A stretch of DNA of 64,000 nt, from the NCBI GenBank assembly GCA_907165275.2, contig OU015669.1, positions 2,440,501 to 2,504,500 of the forward strand, in the 5' to 3' direction. Each line of letters starts with the position of its first letter. Positions within the stretch are counted from its first letter, which is position 1. This document shows, one piece after another, positions 12,066 through 23,411 of the stretch. The DNA is from Zygaena filipendulae. Its lineage: Eukaryota; Arthropoda; Insecta; Lepidoptera; Zygaenidae. The notes under the pieces are model-generated. The model worked only from the letters and a program-made list of their open reading frames with translations. It did not search any database and was not told the DNA's origin. A program made the position numbers and the translations under genes.

Positions 12066-13555
12066 GTTTTCCAGGCGAATTTTTATTATTTATTATACAA
12101 ACAAAAAAAAAAGATCACTTTGTTAATAAGTTACTTAGACATAGGTTTATTTGTGAAAATGTATTGTGTATATCTGTTCTGTTTAAGTGTACAATTATAG
12201 CTGTATGTTTTCCTGAATAAATAAATAAAAAAAAATAGGTACTTAAGTTTAAAATAATTAATCTAAGCTCTTTTTTTATTTAGCCTAATTTAATTAGAAA
12301 ATTTAAATTCGCGTGTATCCTTCATTCGAAAAAAAAATGCGTAAAATCCCAAGGCGATCGCATTGCGGAGTCTTTTAAATACAGTTTTTATCTCATTTCC
12401 TCGACATTAAATAAAATTAAGCCGAAGCGGCGCCGCGCCAAAAGGTGATCAATTAGAAGCAAAACGTTAATTGAGAACCCGAACCCAGAACCATCATCTT
12501 TAACGGCGGCTTACTAATTTGCGCGAACGCTTTTCAACAGCCGAGCCGGTCAACTTTTCCCGTATTGTGTTTTTTTTTTCTGCGATTAAATAATTGAAGA
12601 GGCAATTAAATTAATTAATTCTGTTTATTTATCGTTGTTGACATGTACTCGTCCTCTGACTCCTGGCATCGATATAAAAAGTACATTTTTAACAGATGAT
12701 GATAATAAAATAAATATTGATATACTTTTTTGTCGGAAAATAATAACGCCCTGCGAAAGTTTGTAGAGGCATAACTTGTGCTTCAAGAAAGGTTTAGATA
12801 AACCAGTAACGCCATCTCTCCGCGAGTAGCGCAGTAAATCCAAAGCTGACATTTCGTAGCGATCGATCTTTTTTTTTGTCTTAAAATATGAGTACCTATA
12901 TTAGATTCGAAAAGGAATAATCGTAAGTTTGTTACCAATGATCGAGAGAAAATGTAAAATAACAATAATTTTACTGTCAAAATAGAATTTTTTTAGTTTT
13001 TGCACTGCTATTTACTGACTACTGATTTATTTCTTCATAATTTTACATAAAAGGCAATGTATTTTTATTCATAAATAAATTGTTACAAGGTTGTTAATGG
13101 ATAGGTGTTGCCAACTTGATTCCTGATTTATTATAATAACACATAAACGGCTGCTAATTGAGACGCGCATCCATAAATACAGTTTTACAAAATACTGACT
13201 TCACTCGCACATTACCTCTCGCAGACTGTAATTTTGAAATCGTTTTGTTTTTTGCCGATGTTCTAGTTTTATCGATGATTAATTGTGCAATGTCGACGTT
13301 TTACACGGCCACACAATTTGCATTCCCGTCTCTATTAATATAATTTGTTGGTGTAACTTTTTTTTTTATTCTTTTCGCACCATGAATGCTGTTAATTACT
13401 GTTTAATTAATCAACGAAATAGTGTTGATCTAGAAAATCGTTTTTTGTCGATAAAAAAAAAAACTAGCCCGCAACTTCACTCGTACTCTTTTATAAAGAG
13501 AATAGAGTGGATTTTTTTGTATGCTTGTTTGTAATGGAACTCCTTTTTGTACTAC
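12066..13555. other. Gene-free AT-rich DNA
   Basis: Contains AATAAATAAAT tails near 12215 and a less AT-rich, non-repetitive island at 12370-12560. No gene supported. Confidence 0.45.
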
Positions 13556-13706
13556 TACAGCGACACAGTGTCAAAAATAGTCTTACTAACATAGGTTTTA
13601 AGTATCATATTTTAATAACAACCAATGTTTTAATATTTGTATGTGTTAGTTTTTAAGGTATTTATCTATGAGCATACGTTGCCTGACAAACAATAAATAA
13701 ATAAAA
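13556..13706 (+). mobile_element. LINE/SINE 3' tail with AATAAATA end
   Basis: Blocks GCGACACAGTGTCAAAAATA, AAGGTATTTATCTATG and GTTGCCTGACAAACAATAAA are shared with 18750-18882 (plus) and 46871-46935 (minus). A retroelement tail, class not certain. Confidence 0.65.
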
Positions 13707-13911
13707 TTACTGAAAATTTACCGAATCGATTATAAAAATTCTTTCACTGTATAGATATAAAAAAAAACAGACAGACAGAGTTACTGTACACAATCATTAC
13801 CTATATTATTAGTATGGATGACATCCAATAAGCATTTCGTGCGACCAACATATTGCACAGTGTGACTGATAAAAAATATGATAATATGACATACCAAAAT
13901 ATGATAATATG

Positions 13912-13964
13912 TACTCCGCGGTTTCACCAGCGTGATTTTCGAAATTCCCGCAAAACCTCCCAAT
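13912..13964 (-). mobile_element. Helitron-like fragment
   Basis: CCGCGGTTTCACCAGCGTGA and AATTCCCGC blocks remain. Terminus missing. A GACAGACAGA remnant at 13770 and TATTATTAGTATGGATG near 13810 may be the other end of a related copy. Confidence 0.45.
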
Positions 13965-14144
13965 TTTCTTTAATACAAACCTTCCGATAGCTACAAACCC
14001 AAAAAAAAAGAATGCCTCACATCGGTCGAGCCATTCTCGAGTTTTAGCAAGACAAACGAACATCAATTTATAAACTTCCAACGCGCACGTAGAATAAAAC
14101 TGCAGGCTAATTATAGAGACATAAACAGATTCTTTAGTACTTCC

Positions 14145-14247
14145 ATGGACAAATCCATCAAGGCGATGCTGAGCCTCGTGAATTCCAGGTCAGATCACTA
14201 TCGGGGGCTACTCAGCCGCTTATCTGAAAGTCAAATACCAACCTGGG
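14145..14247 (+). pseudogene. Orphan open block ending at a MITE, unidentified
   Basis: From an ATG the frame reads MDKSIKAMLSLVNSRSDHYR and continues GLLSRLSESQIPTW to the left edge of the MITE at 14248. The composition is more coding-like than its flanks. It could be a gene or transposon fragment broken by the insertion; the product is not recognised. Confidence 0.2.
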
Positions 14248-14476
14248 CCCTTATTCACTATGACCAACAACATTCCTTGCCCATAACGCGCGTCCCAAAA
14301 ACACTATCCCAAACGCTCCAGCTGTAAAAATATAAGAAATTTATATTCTTCATGACAAAAGAAACGTTGTAAATGTGATTTTTTTTTTTAAGTGAAACTT
14401 CTTTGAACACGAGGGAAAAGCAATTTAAGTTGCGCCTCACCTTACCGCGACGCGTTATGGTCATAGTGAATAAGGG
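14248..14476 (+). mobile_element. CCCTTATTCACTATGACCA MITE
   Basis: Terminal inverted repeats of about 19 bp (CCCTTATTCACTATGACCA and its complement). Internal blocks CGCTCCAG, GAAACTTCTTTGA and GCACGAGGG-like sequence recur at 17497-17721 and, inverted, at 26877-27088. Confidence 0.9.
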
Positions 14477-14815
14477 CACTTCTGTTCTATCTTATTAACT
14501 TGGGCGCGGATAATGGGTTGGATTAAGGTCGACCTAAAAAAAAGTCTGCATCAGATGGGTATAGTAAATAAGTTTTCGTCAGCTTTTGGATCAAGTGTTG
14601 CGTCGGTGCAAGTATCTAGCGATAATCAAGGTAAACGTATTAGTACTACTTGTAGTAGGTACTTTACTTGACCTAAAGGGCAATAGGCGAAAGAGATGCT
14701 ACCATCTTGTCCAATTTGTCTTGCCCCAAAGGGTTATAGACAAATAAGTTAATCAACACATGTTTAAGTTGATTTCGGCTGGGGGGCACTAGACGAATTA
14801 AACTATTATGGTAGG

Positions 14816-15020
14816 TATAGTTGTGCCCCGCGGCTTCACCCGCGTTAATTTCAGAGTTCCCGCGGGAATTCCGGAATCCATAAGCATATTATCTATATTA
14901 GAATCTGATGTATAAGCTATATTATTGTAAAGTTTCATTTAAATCCATCCAGTAGTTTTTGCGTGAAACAGTAACAAACATCCATACATACAAACTTTTG
15001 CATTTATAATATTAGTAGGA
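14816..15020 (-). mobile_element. Helitron-like non-autonomous element
   Basis: Starts TATAG (decayed CTAG) TTGTGCCCCGCGGCTTCACC and ends TTTATAATATTAGTAGGA. It lies directly against the next MITE at 15022. Confidence 0.82.
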
Positions 15021-15021
15021 T

Positions 15022-15330
15022 AATGGGCATGTTGACTAATTTTTATTTTATAGTCCGTCTTGTAGATTATTAAAAAATATTGGACACGTATTTTTTCTTT
15101 TTTTACGTAATCAAAAAATAACGGCGATATATTGAGTTGAAATTTCGCGTGACGTCACTATTCTGACAGTTTGTATGGCGGTTTTGTGGTTAGTGACGTC
15201 ACGACCCCCTCATCCTAAACTTTAATGCGCTTTATCTCTGTTTATTTTAATTTATTTGAAAAAGCAAAAAATACGTGTCTATTGCTTTTTATTTTCTAAC
15301 TGACGGACTAATTAGAATTTTGGTTTTCAA
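15022..15330 (+). mobile_element. TAGTCCGTC MITE with paired TGACGTCA, copy A
   Basis: Inner inverted repeats run from TAGTCCGTC (15051) to GACGGACTA (15310) with matching ACACGTATTTTTT blocks. TGACGTCA occurs at 15150-15157 and 15194-15201. Four other copies occur in the window. Confidence 0.88.
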
Positions 15331-17045
15331 TAGTAGTTCCATCCCTATTACCACTACTTATTTAACTTGATATAGCCCAAGAGAAAATAGGGGAATAAAG
15401 GTTTTCACACCGCCCCTTTAATGCACTATTGAGAATTTTACTATGGAAATGCATTGCCGTAGCAAAATTCTTAATATTGTCAGTAAAGATGGTCTCTAAA
15501 ATGCGTCCATAGTAAATTTCAATACGAAAATTTCACCGTGCCCTTATTCGAGTTATTCGATCTAGTGAACGCTTGCTTGGCTGACTGACCGACTTGACTT
15601 TACCGATTACTAAGTCAGGTTCGCTAACTATGACGTCTTATACTTGTAGGCATTATTTGCTTGCTATTTGTTTTATTGCTATCTATACTAATCTACGATC
15701 AAACAAGATTCGATCATACAAGCCAGCAACTTGTACTTTCTCTGTCTTTAATGCGATGTGACAACGTCACTTGGAAGTAGTTGGGATCCCTTACAAATAG
15801 CATTTAGCAGTATTATTATATTAACGTTTGAATCACGGCCCTCTTTGAATTTGCACCCTTTTGTGTGTATTGACATGTAGCAATAGAGCGGATTTGAATG
15901 TTGACGACTGACAATCCTCTAAGGGGAAATGTGGGATCGAAAACATTTGAGAGTAGATTTCTAAAAATATTATGGCTACCTATATTTCAGTATTGTTTTC
16001 GTTTCTTTTTTACATTCGTCAAATTTGTTTTTCCTGGATGCATGATGACTACACTGGGCATATTTAGTACTGGGCATAAGAAGTAATTTTAGATAGTTCC
16101 TAATTCTTATAATAACATAATTCATAAAACGAAAAAATGGCATGGCATGACAAATAATGATTGAGGTAAAACAATATTTTCTCAGTGTCATTATCGCAAA
16201 CGAAATACTTGTGTGTCTATAATTTTGTATGGAATAAAGGTAACCCGTCCTTCCTCGAATGTATGAAGGCTGTGCTGTTATTACCTGTCATTTCAAACGT
16301 AACCTAACATTTCACATAATGTTTATCCTTTTCCCATAACAACCAACATTTTCGGCCAAAAATGTCGGCTTAGTCATTTTAAAATTCATTATATTTAATT
16401 CACTAGTCCACGATCGTTCGCTCACATTGAATTTAGTAAATAATATCGAACCACGCACGCTCTACCCTCAACATAGAGACGTGAACTCACTTGTTAAGTG
16501 CATTACATGATCTCTACAAACAAACTCGATCAAATGTACAATCTATTCGAGCATTGTACGATTCAAATAAAGTCGTCGATGGGTGTTTTAAGCAATGACA
16601 CGGTGTTCTGAACATTTTACGACTCCATTTCGGTCGGGTTTCGTAAGAAACGAACGGAATATTATCAGAAACTGGAATAAATTCTCGGTTTTTTTCCGAC
16701 AGATGGTGTTGTTTGTTTGCGTTTCTCTTTCTTATTTTAGCCTTTTTGCGTAGCACAATAACAGAGCTACGACGTGAAGGCCAAATCGAAGTACGATATG
16801 AGAAACTTCAGACATTTTTTAAAGTGTGAATAGCTGCTCCAATGGCAAAATATGAGAAGGTTTTACCAACGGTAAACGATAATGGCATAAGTAAAGTCAG
16901 CCATGCATCAACGTAGGTGGCAAAGCTGGCGAATATCCGTGGTTCCAAGTTTTTGCGTGCTCTATATTTAATGGGATCAACTCAGTGAAATGAAACGTAC
17001 GCGTTGTGTTCAGAATACACCTCTGCCGGCATAGATGGGTCAGGG
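15331..17045. other. Gene-free DNA
   Basis: Small frames at 15898-16191 and 16514-16756 have no recognisable motif. Nothing else supported. Confidence 0.5.
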
Positions 17046-17316
17046 TCCTGATTCACTAAGACCATAATACGCTGCCTTAAATGCGCTACAAAAATTGTCG
17101 CCATTTCAAAGAAATTTCACTTACAGGGGTTAAATACCCGCTATAAAGAATTATAACTTTTAAGATTTTAAAATAAATCGGTAGTATAGATAAAATAAAA
17201 CATGTAAAATAGGGTACTTGAATACTGTTTTAATTTTTTTTAATAATAGGTACGAGTATTGATATTCTCCGCCAGTCAACTTTTACAAGGAAGGTCATCG
17301 GTCATAGTGAATCGGC
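17046..17316 (-). mobile_element. CCCTTATTCAC MITE, degenerate copy
   Basis: Ends TCCTGATTCACTAAGACC and CGGTCATAGTGAATCGG are recognisable but mutated, as are internal CAAAGAAATTTCACTT blocks. Confidence 0.7.
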
Positions 17317-17496
17317 ACCTCGGTAGGTGCGCGTCGTTAACGCGACGTGGGTACCTCTCCATCTACACTCTACAGTTCTACACCGACGTCCGCGAGCTCG
17401 TAACTTCGCTAGATAGCATCGTGCGTGGGAGGCGAGCGGGGTGCGCGTGCGCCGCCGGGATTGAGGCGTCGCGCGAGGCGACGCGCGGCGCTGGAC
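17317..17496. other. GC- and CpG-rich island between two MITEs
   Basis: The sequence switches sharply to GC-rich (GCGTCGCGCGAGGCGACGCG and similar). It is open in one plus frame but with no recognised protein. Possible promoter, untranslated exon or remnant of a GC-rich repeat. Confidence 0.4.
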
Positions 17497-17721
17497 CCCT
17501 ATTCACTATGACCAACAACATTGCTTGCCTATAATGCGCGTGTCGAAGACACAACGTCAAACGCTCCAGATGCCAAAATATTGCAAACTAATAATTCTAT
17601 ATGCCATTAAACACGTTGTGAATGCATTTCTTTGAAGCGAAACTTCTTTGAGCACGAGGGAAAGACAATTTTTGTGGCGCGTTATCTCAACGCGACGTGT
17701 TGTGGTCATAGTGAATAAGGG
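17497..17721 (+). mobile_element. CCCTTATTCACTATGACCA MITE
   Basis: Same ends and internal blocks as 14248-14476. GCGCTG occurs on both sides and may be a target duplication. Confidence 0.9.
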
Positions 17722-17779
17722 CGCTGAGTGGTCGCGTCGACAGCGACACGAACGGACACCGGGGAATTATGACGTTGTA

Positions 17780-17862
17780 CGGGATTAGGGTCGCCATCTC
17801 TAGCGGTCGCGCTGGGTGACGAGATTTCGATGAAGGTTTTCGGGACGTTAAATAGCGTATAA
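17780..17862 (+). repeat. Interspersed repeat, RTE-associated block
   Basis: GCTGGGTGACGAGATTTCGA and the following GTTTTCGGGAC...AAATAGCG recur at 44278-44335, next to an RTE-like LINE tail. Confidence 0.65.
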
Positions 17863-17938
17863 TAAAAAGTAAGGGTAGACAAAGTTTTGAGAACATTTTT
17901 CAAACATTTCATTTCAAACATACATTATTATAATATTA

Positions 17939-18136
17939 CTAGCTGTGCCCCGCGGTTTCACCCGCGGTAATTTTTGAGTTCCCGCGGGAATTCCGGGATA
18001 AAAAATACCCTATGTCCTTCTCTGCACCCCTGACAACGTGCATGCCAAATTTCATCCAAATCCGTTCTGCCGTTTTTGCGCGATTGAGTAACAAACATCC
18101 AAACATCCACACTTTCACATTTATAATATTAGTTGA
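17939..18136 (-). mobile_element. Helitron-like non-autonomous element
   Basis: Starts CTAGCTGTGCCCCGCGG, contains TTCCCGCGGGAATTCCGGGA and ends TTTATAATATTAGTTGA. Near complete. Confidence 0.87.
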
Positions 18137-18749
18137 ATAGTTTGAATTTGACGCCCGTAAGGAGCCTTAATGAAAATATTCATGTTGCCAAATCATTTCT
18201 ACTATCAGGCGAAAATGCAGTCTCCAGCTCCACCTGCTGTAACAAAGACAAGAATTAATTTATCACCGACCGGGAAACTATGCATTTTATATATATTTAT
18301 TTATTTTATTTCCATTCAGAGTCCAGTGTGGTCCATTCGCAAAACGAGTTCATGGTCACCGTACCGGCGAACGACCCGAATGAGAGGTAGGTGTGAGGGT
18401 CAAGATTAGATTCGAGGAAGTGAGCTGTGAGCTTGCTCAGCGGCGATATATAGGTCGTTAAGGGCATAACGGGAATGGTGGAACAATACAATTCCTGTAT
18501 TAGCCGTATTGCTATTGAGTAATAAAAAGATAGAGATCGGTAGGTGCTTTGGTTGACTCTAGTTTGACGAGGTATATAGCCTCATAACGTACTTATTCGC
18601 TATCTACAAGAAAACTATACATATAATCTATAGTGGTCTGTATAGTAACCTGACTTCTTTCTGTCTGTCTGTCTTTCTGTCTGTCTGCAGCGCACGCATT
18701 ACCTGAACTGACATGAACATTGGGTGAACTTGATAAGTTAATATAAGCC
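18137..18749. other. Gene-free DNA
   Basis: A TGTC/CTGT run lies at 18658-18690. Nothing coding is supported. Confidence 0.5.
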
Positions 18750-18882
18750 ACCACCAGAGCGACACAGTGTCAAAAATAGAATGTTTTTTATATTTGTATA
18801 TATGTATGTTAGTTTGTAAGGTATTTATCTATGGGCCCATGTTGCCTGATAACAAAACAATAAATAAATAAATAAATAAAAT
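18750..18882 (+). mobile_element. LINE/SINE 3' tail with AATAAATA end
   Basis: Shares GCGACACAGTGTCAAAAATA, AAGGTATTTATCTATGGG and CATGTTGCCTGATAACAAAA with 13556-13706. Ends in AATAAATAAATAAA. Confidence 0.7.
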
Positions 18883-19090
18883 AATATTATATGTCGAACT
18901 CAAATTCCGAGGGGGAACTTTATATTATATATCTACGAAGGAATCTTATATAATCTTATATATCTATCTATAATTATATATCTACGAAGGAAATCGTTTT
19001 TTCCGAAGGAAATAAAATCCACACCGACACAGCCCGGGAACACCCAGTATAAAGTTTTTATTGTGGTTTAAGTTTTAAATCTGTTAGGTT

Positions 19091-19420
19091 TTGGCTACTT
19101 GACAAAAAATTTTTTTTTAGTCCGTCGTGTAGATTAGTAAAAAATATTGGACACGTATTTTTTCTTTTTTTACGTACTCAAAAAATAACAGAGATACATT
19201 GAGTTGAAATTTCGCGTGACGTCACAATTCGGTGCGGTTTGTATGGCGCTTATAATGAATATTGACGTCACGAGCCCCCCACCCTAAACTTTAATGCGCT
19301 TTATCTATGTTCATTTTCATTAAATTGAAAAAGCAAAAAATACGTGTCTATTATTTTTTTATTTTCTAACTGACGGACTAATTAGAATTTTTATATTCAT
19401 ACCTTGGAGAATACCCAATT
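19091..19420 (+). mobile_element. TAGTCCGTC MITE, copy B
   Basis: Core 19118-19380. Outer ends TTGGCTACTTGA and ATACCTTGGAGAATACCCAA are shared with copies C and E and suggest a ~330-bp full element. TGACGTCA at 19217-19224 and 19263-19270. Confidence 0.88.
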
Positions 19421-20059
19421 GCGGTTTCCTACGTAAATGCTAATATCGCAGCTGTTTCGCAAACAAATGTACGGTTTGAATAATTTGAAAGGCGACCTTA
19501 GTTCAGTTAAAAGCTGACTTCTAGCCACACATAGGTCATTTATCAATATTGTCGAAATACAGTACAGCAAGTATGTGTTAGGTACTCCGAAAGGGGGTGC
19601 TGAATCGCGAGTAAGTTAAAAGTAAGTATTACCACTAAGTAATAACTAATATTAAAAGGGAAAAACCAACATTCCTACGGGTTCCGTTGGAGACCGCAAT
19701 GCTTGCCGCATTTTCTTGTGAATTTCAGGATTCCCTCAGGAACTTTTGATTTTAAGGTTAAATTCCATCCAACTAAGTAAAACAAACGTCCAAACGTCTA
19801 AAAAAACTTTTACAACTATAATATAACTTGTTAAGATCATGGACACTTATGCTCTTAGGCTTAGTACCCCCTTTGAGACTTAACTTGTGGAATTGAGGTG
19901 TTTAGTAGGCGCGAGTGTTGTGTGTGTGTGAGTGTAGGAATAATTCAATTCGTAATTTATTAGTGTTTTAGAAATTAACAAAACACGGTCGTAAGTCATA
20001 ACTCATAATACTAAAGAACACACACCATAGATATCATTCACGACCCATGAAGAGGAGAC

Positions 20060-20365
20060 AGGGGTTTATTCCGCACGCGGTTAGTGCCAAAATAATAATA
20101 ATAATAATAATAATAATAATCCACTTCACAACACACAGATCTACTTGATCCCACACTAAGCTATAAGCTTCTGTCGTGGATACCAAGCAAACGTGGTATA
20201 TACTACACATAGTATTATTACATGTATATTTTATTTATTTATTTTATTTATTTAATCCTTTATTGCACATAAAATAACAATGATACAGTACCTAAAGAAA
20301 AAGGAGAAAGCAAATGGCGGTCTTATCGCATAGTTGCGATCTCTTCCAGACAACCAATTATACTA
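20060..20365 (-). mobile_element. LINE-like 3' end with ATA microsatellite
   Basis: ATA repeats (20091-20120) abut CCACTTCACAACACACAGAT, the complement of the block at 1540-1560. A second LINE-like block with TTATTGCACATAAAATAACA follows at 20264. Confidence 0.6.
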
Positions 20366-20483
20366 TAGATATATAAATAAATTCAAATTAGCTTTTAACC
20401 CGTTAAATCTTTGGTACGAAACGTCACTATAGGTATGATAACGTTCATATTAGCATGCGCTGCATAACGGCGGATACGTTTAA
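20366..20483. other. Short unique DNA
   Basis: Nothing supported. Confidence 0.5.
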
Positions 20484-20897
20484 GCGCTTATTACACCTTG
20501 CAATTTCAGGACACCAATTTAGGGCTCTAAATCGGATACAATTTAGGGTCGGTGAGTGAGAGAGAGAGAGAGCGAGTAATCACACTGCACTAAATTGTAC
20601 TCTAAATCGACTGCTGTAGGGTACATTTTAATGGAGTGTGATCACTCGCTCTCTCTCTCACTCACCGACCCTAAATTGGTCCCTAAATTGGTTCCAATTT
20701 AGGGTCGGTGAGTGAGAGAGAGAGAGAGCGAGTGATCACACTACATTAAAATGTAACTTAGAGTAGTCGATTTAGGGTTCAATTTAGTGTAGTGTGATTA
20801 CTCGCTCTCTCTCTCTCTCTCTCACTCACCGACCCTAAATTGTATCCGATTTAGAGCCCTAAATTAGTGCCGTGAAATTGCAAAGTGTAATAAGCGC
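20484..20897. repeat. Nested fold-back element with GAGAGA stems
   Basis: The outer ends GCGCTTATTACAC and GTGTAATAAGCGC mark a 414-bp inverted repeat centred near 20690. Each half is itself palindromic: ATTTAGGGTCGGTGAGTGAG plus a GA run pairs with its complement within the half. The order is A, A', A, A'. No coding capacity. Confidence 0.93.
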
Positions 20898-21892
20898 ATT
20901 AGGGCAAGATGAACAAAATTAAAAAAAGAAATAGGTACAGTACCTACCTATCTGTTTTATATTTAGTTCAGTTATTATGCAAAGTTTCATAATCGACTAT
21001 GATGTATAATTTGAACTACTAGCGGTTTTTGGTACTGTTTTCAAAAACAGCTTTACCTCAACTTTGTATAATGTTTTTCTATGGAGTGAATATTGTTTTT
21101 GCAAAACTTAGTTTCTACCTACTTAGAATCAATTCTCAACTTTACCGTATATTTTATTACAAAACGAATACTGCACTAATCACTATTTATAAGTTACAAG
21201 AATTCTGCGATAACAATAGAGCGTACTGTGTAATTTTGCCTGTCGAGAAAGTTCGTCGTAATTATCTATGTTTTGGTAGAATTATTATACAATTATAAGC
21301 TCAATTAACAAATATCCTAAAACAAAACTCCTAATCTTATTAACTATGTGATTTCTCAGGCTTTTCATTTATAATTTTTGTTTTTTAACATAACCTTTTG
21401 AGGCCGCAAGACCATTGATAACGAAGCGTTCCGAATAAGGACCTCAAATCTGCGCGTGCGCACGCATTAAACAGCAATTAGTTGGCGATACGATCATACG
21501 ACGCACTTACCTACATAATGTATTTATTTAAAGATGGACGTTATTCATAATAAATAGACGGACATTATACATATAATGATATACATTAGGTATGTTTTAC
21601 GGAGGTAGGTAGTTTATCGGAACCGAAGACGGAGTCGGAGTTTTTAAATTTGGCTTGTCGGAGTCGGAACCCGAATCGGAGGCAGAAGAGAATTATGTGT
21701 CATCATCCGTAAATTATCCGTATTGCGTGTAATTAAAGAGTAATCAACGACACGAAGCACTAGAGGAGGGGGTTCCCCGAACGACATGCATATAATACCT
21801 CCGATTTAAATGTTTCTTAACCTGTAGGTGTAATATCAATCGGAAGACCGCCTTATATCGGAGTCGGAATCGAAGCTCCATAACTTCCATAA
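20898..21892. other. Gene-free AT-rich DNA
   Basis: An 89-codon plus frame (21029-21298) looks like chance sequence in AT-rich DNA. The patch 21600-21880 is rich in GGAGTCGGA-like words. Confidence 0.45.
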
Positions 21893-22349
21893 TCTAATAT
21901 ATATAAATCACGTGTCACGTTGTTTTTCCGCGATGGACTCCGAAACTACTGAATCGATCGTCATGAAATTTCGTCACTATGTTGTATTTGGCCCAACTTA
22001 AAAGATAGGATAGTCTTTATCCCGGAATTCCCGCGGGAACTCCGAAATCACCGCGGATGCAATCGCGCGGGACAGCTAGTCTAATATATATAAATCACGT
22101 GTCACGTTGTTTGTCCGCGATGGACTCCGAAACTACTGAATGGATTTTGATAAAATTTTGTAACCATTTATAATATGGTCCAACTTAAAAGATAGGATAG
22201 TTTTTATCCCGGAATTCCCGAGGGAACTCCGGAATTATTGCAGGAACAGCTAATCAACGTAAACTACTGGCAGGGGTACAAAGAAGGACATAGAGTACTT
22301 TTACTACTACTCCGAAATTACCGCGGATGAAATCGTGCGGGACAGCTAG
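21893..22349 (+). mobile_element. Tandem array of three Helitron-like units
   Basis: Unit 1 is 21893-22079, from TCTAATATATATAAATCACG to CTAG. Unit 2 starts on the next bases (22080) and ends CTAA at 22253. Unit 3 is 5'-truncated and ends CTAG at 22346-22349. All face the same way. A second full copy of this subfamily is at 51492-51678. Confidence 0.85.
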
Positions 22350-22767
22350 TATACATATATGTATCTAATCTACCTATAATCTATAATCGTGTAGTAAAAT
22401 CTTAACTAGATAATAGTAAGTATAGATACATTCTGATATTATAAAGCGGAAAAGTTTGTGAAATTCTCTTAAGGTGGCGCGCCACCATATTATGCAGCCT
22501 CTCAGCCGATAGAGGCCGTGGGCGGCGCAATAAAAGTGTTTTCTCAATTTACAGAGAATCGCAAGCTAAAAGATAGATTTTGATGATAAATGCGACAGGA
22601 TGAGTGTTTAATACATCTTTCATTTAAAATTTTTATATGGTCTTACGCGCATTATTATCCTTTAACTACAAGAAAATTAGGAATAACCGCCCGAAACGTA
22701 GTCACACACACTTGCAAATCGATTAGTACAAGCGGAATCTGATTCTGAATTTGACATATTATGTATG
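22350..22767. other. Gene-free DNA
   Basis: Nothing supported. Confidence 0.5.
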
Positions 22768-22850
22768 AGTCTCGTTGGCGCTGTGGTGTAATACGTCTCT
22801 TTTTGTAAATAATGAATCGTGAAAATCTCGTGTTCAAACCTAAGATTGCG
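22768..22850 (+). mobile_element. tRNA-derived SINE-like head
   Basis: GTTGGCGCTGTGGTGTAATA resembles a pol III A box region and CGTGTTCAAACCT, about 50 bp on, resembles a B box. No good cloverleaf forms, so it is not a working tRNA gene. Confidence 0.4.
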
Positions 22851-23411
22851 ATTCCAATTTTTGTAACTAATTTTCTCTAATTTGTTTATATATACTTATT
22901 TATAGAACTACAAACGATTTATTTTTCGTTCTGTTTTGGAATTTATTTTAATTCCAAAAAAGAAAATTTAAAGGATATAGAATTAGAATCTAAGAAAATA
23001 TAAAGATGGATAAAGCTAAATAAAAATATTGGACTTATTTTTAATACAACCTTTCCTTGCAGGTTACACACGTACCTACTTGCGTAAATATTGGGACTGA
23101 AAATAATTTTGGGTATAAAAAAAACTCTACGTCCTAATCTAAATTTCAAGATTTCGGGATTTACTTGGTGATAAAAAAATTGAAATCTTATAATATCTCC
23201 GACACTATGACCACAATACCGGTCAATCATCTATGTATTTCAGCAGTCTATGTAATTTACGTCATCAACTAGGATGTTTGTAATTTTAGAAAAAAAATCA
23301 ATCATAGAATATCCAATACTAAATAGAATCGCAGTTCAACTCAAAACCTGTATGATTCGTGATAACTTTACAAGAAAAGTACATAATTCCACAAAGACAC
23401 TGACATTACAA
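22851..23411. other. Gene-free AT-rich DNA
   Basis: Nothing supported. Confidence 0.5.
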
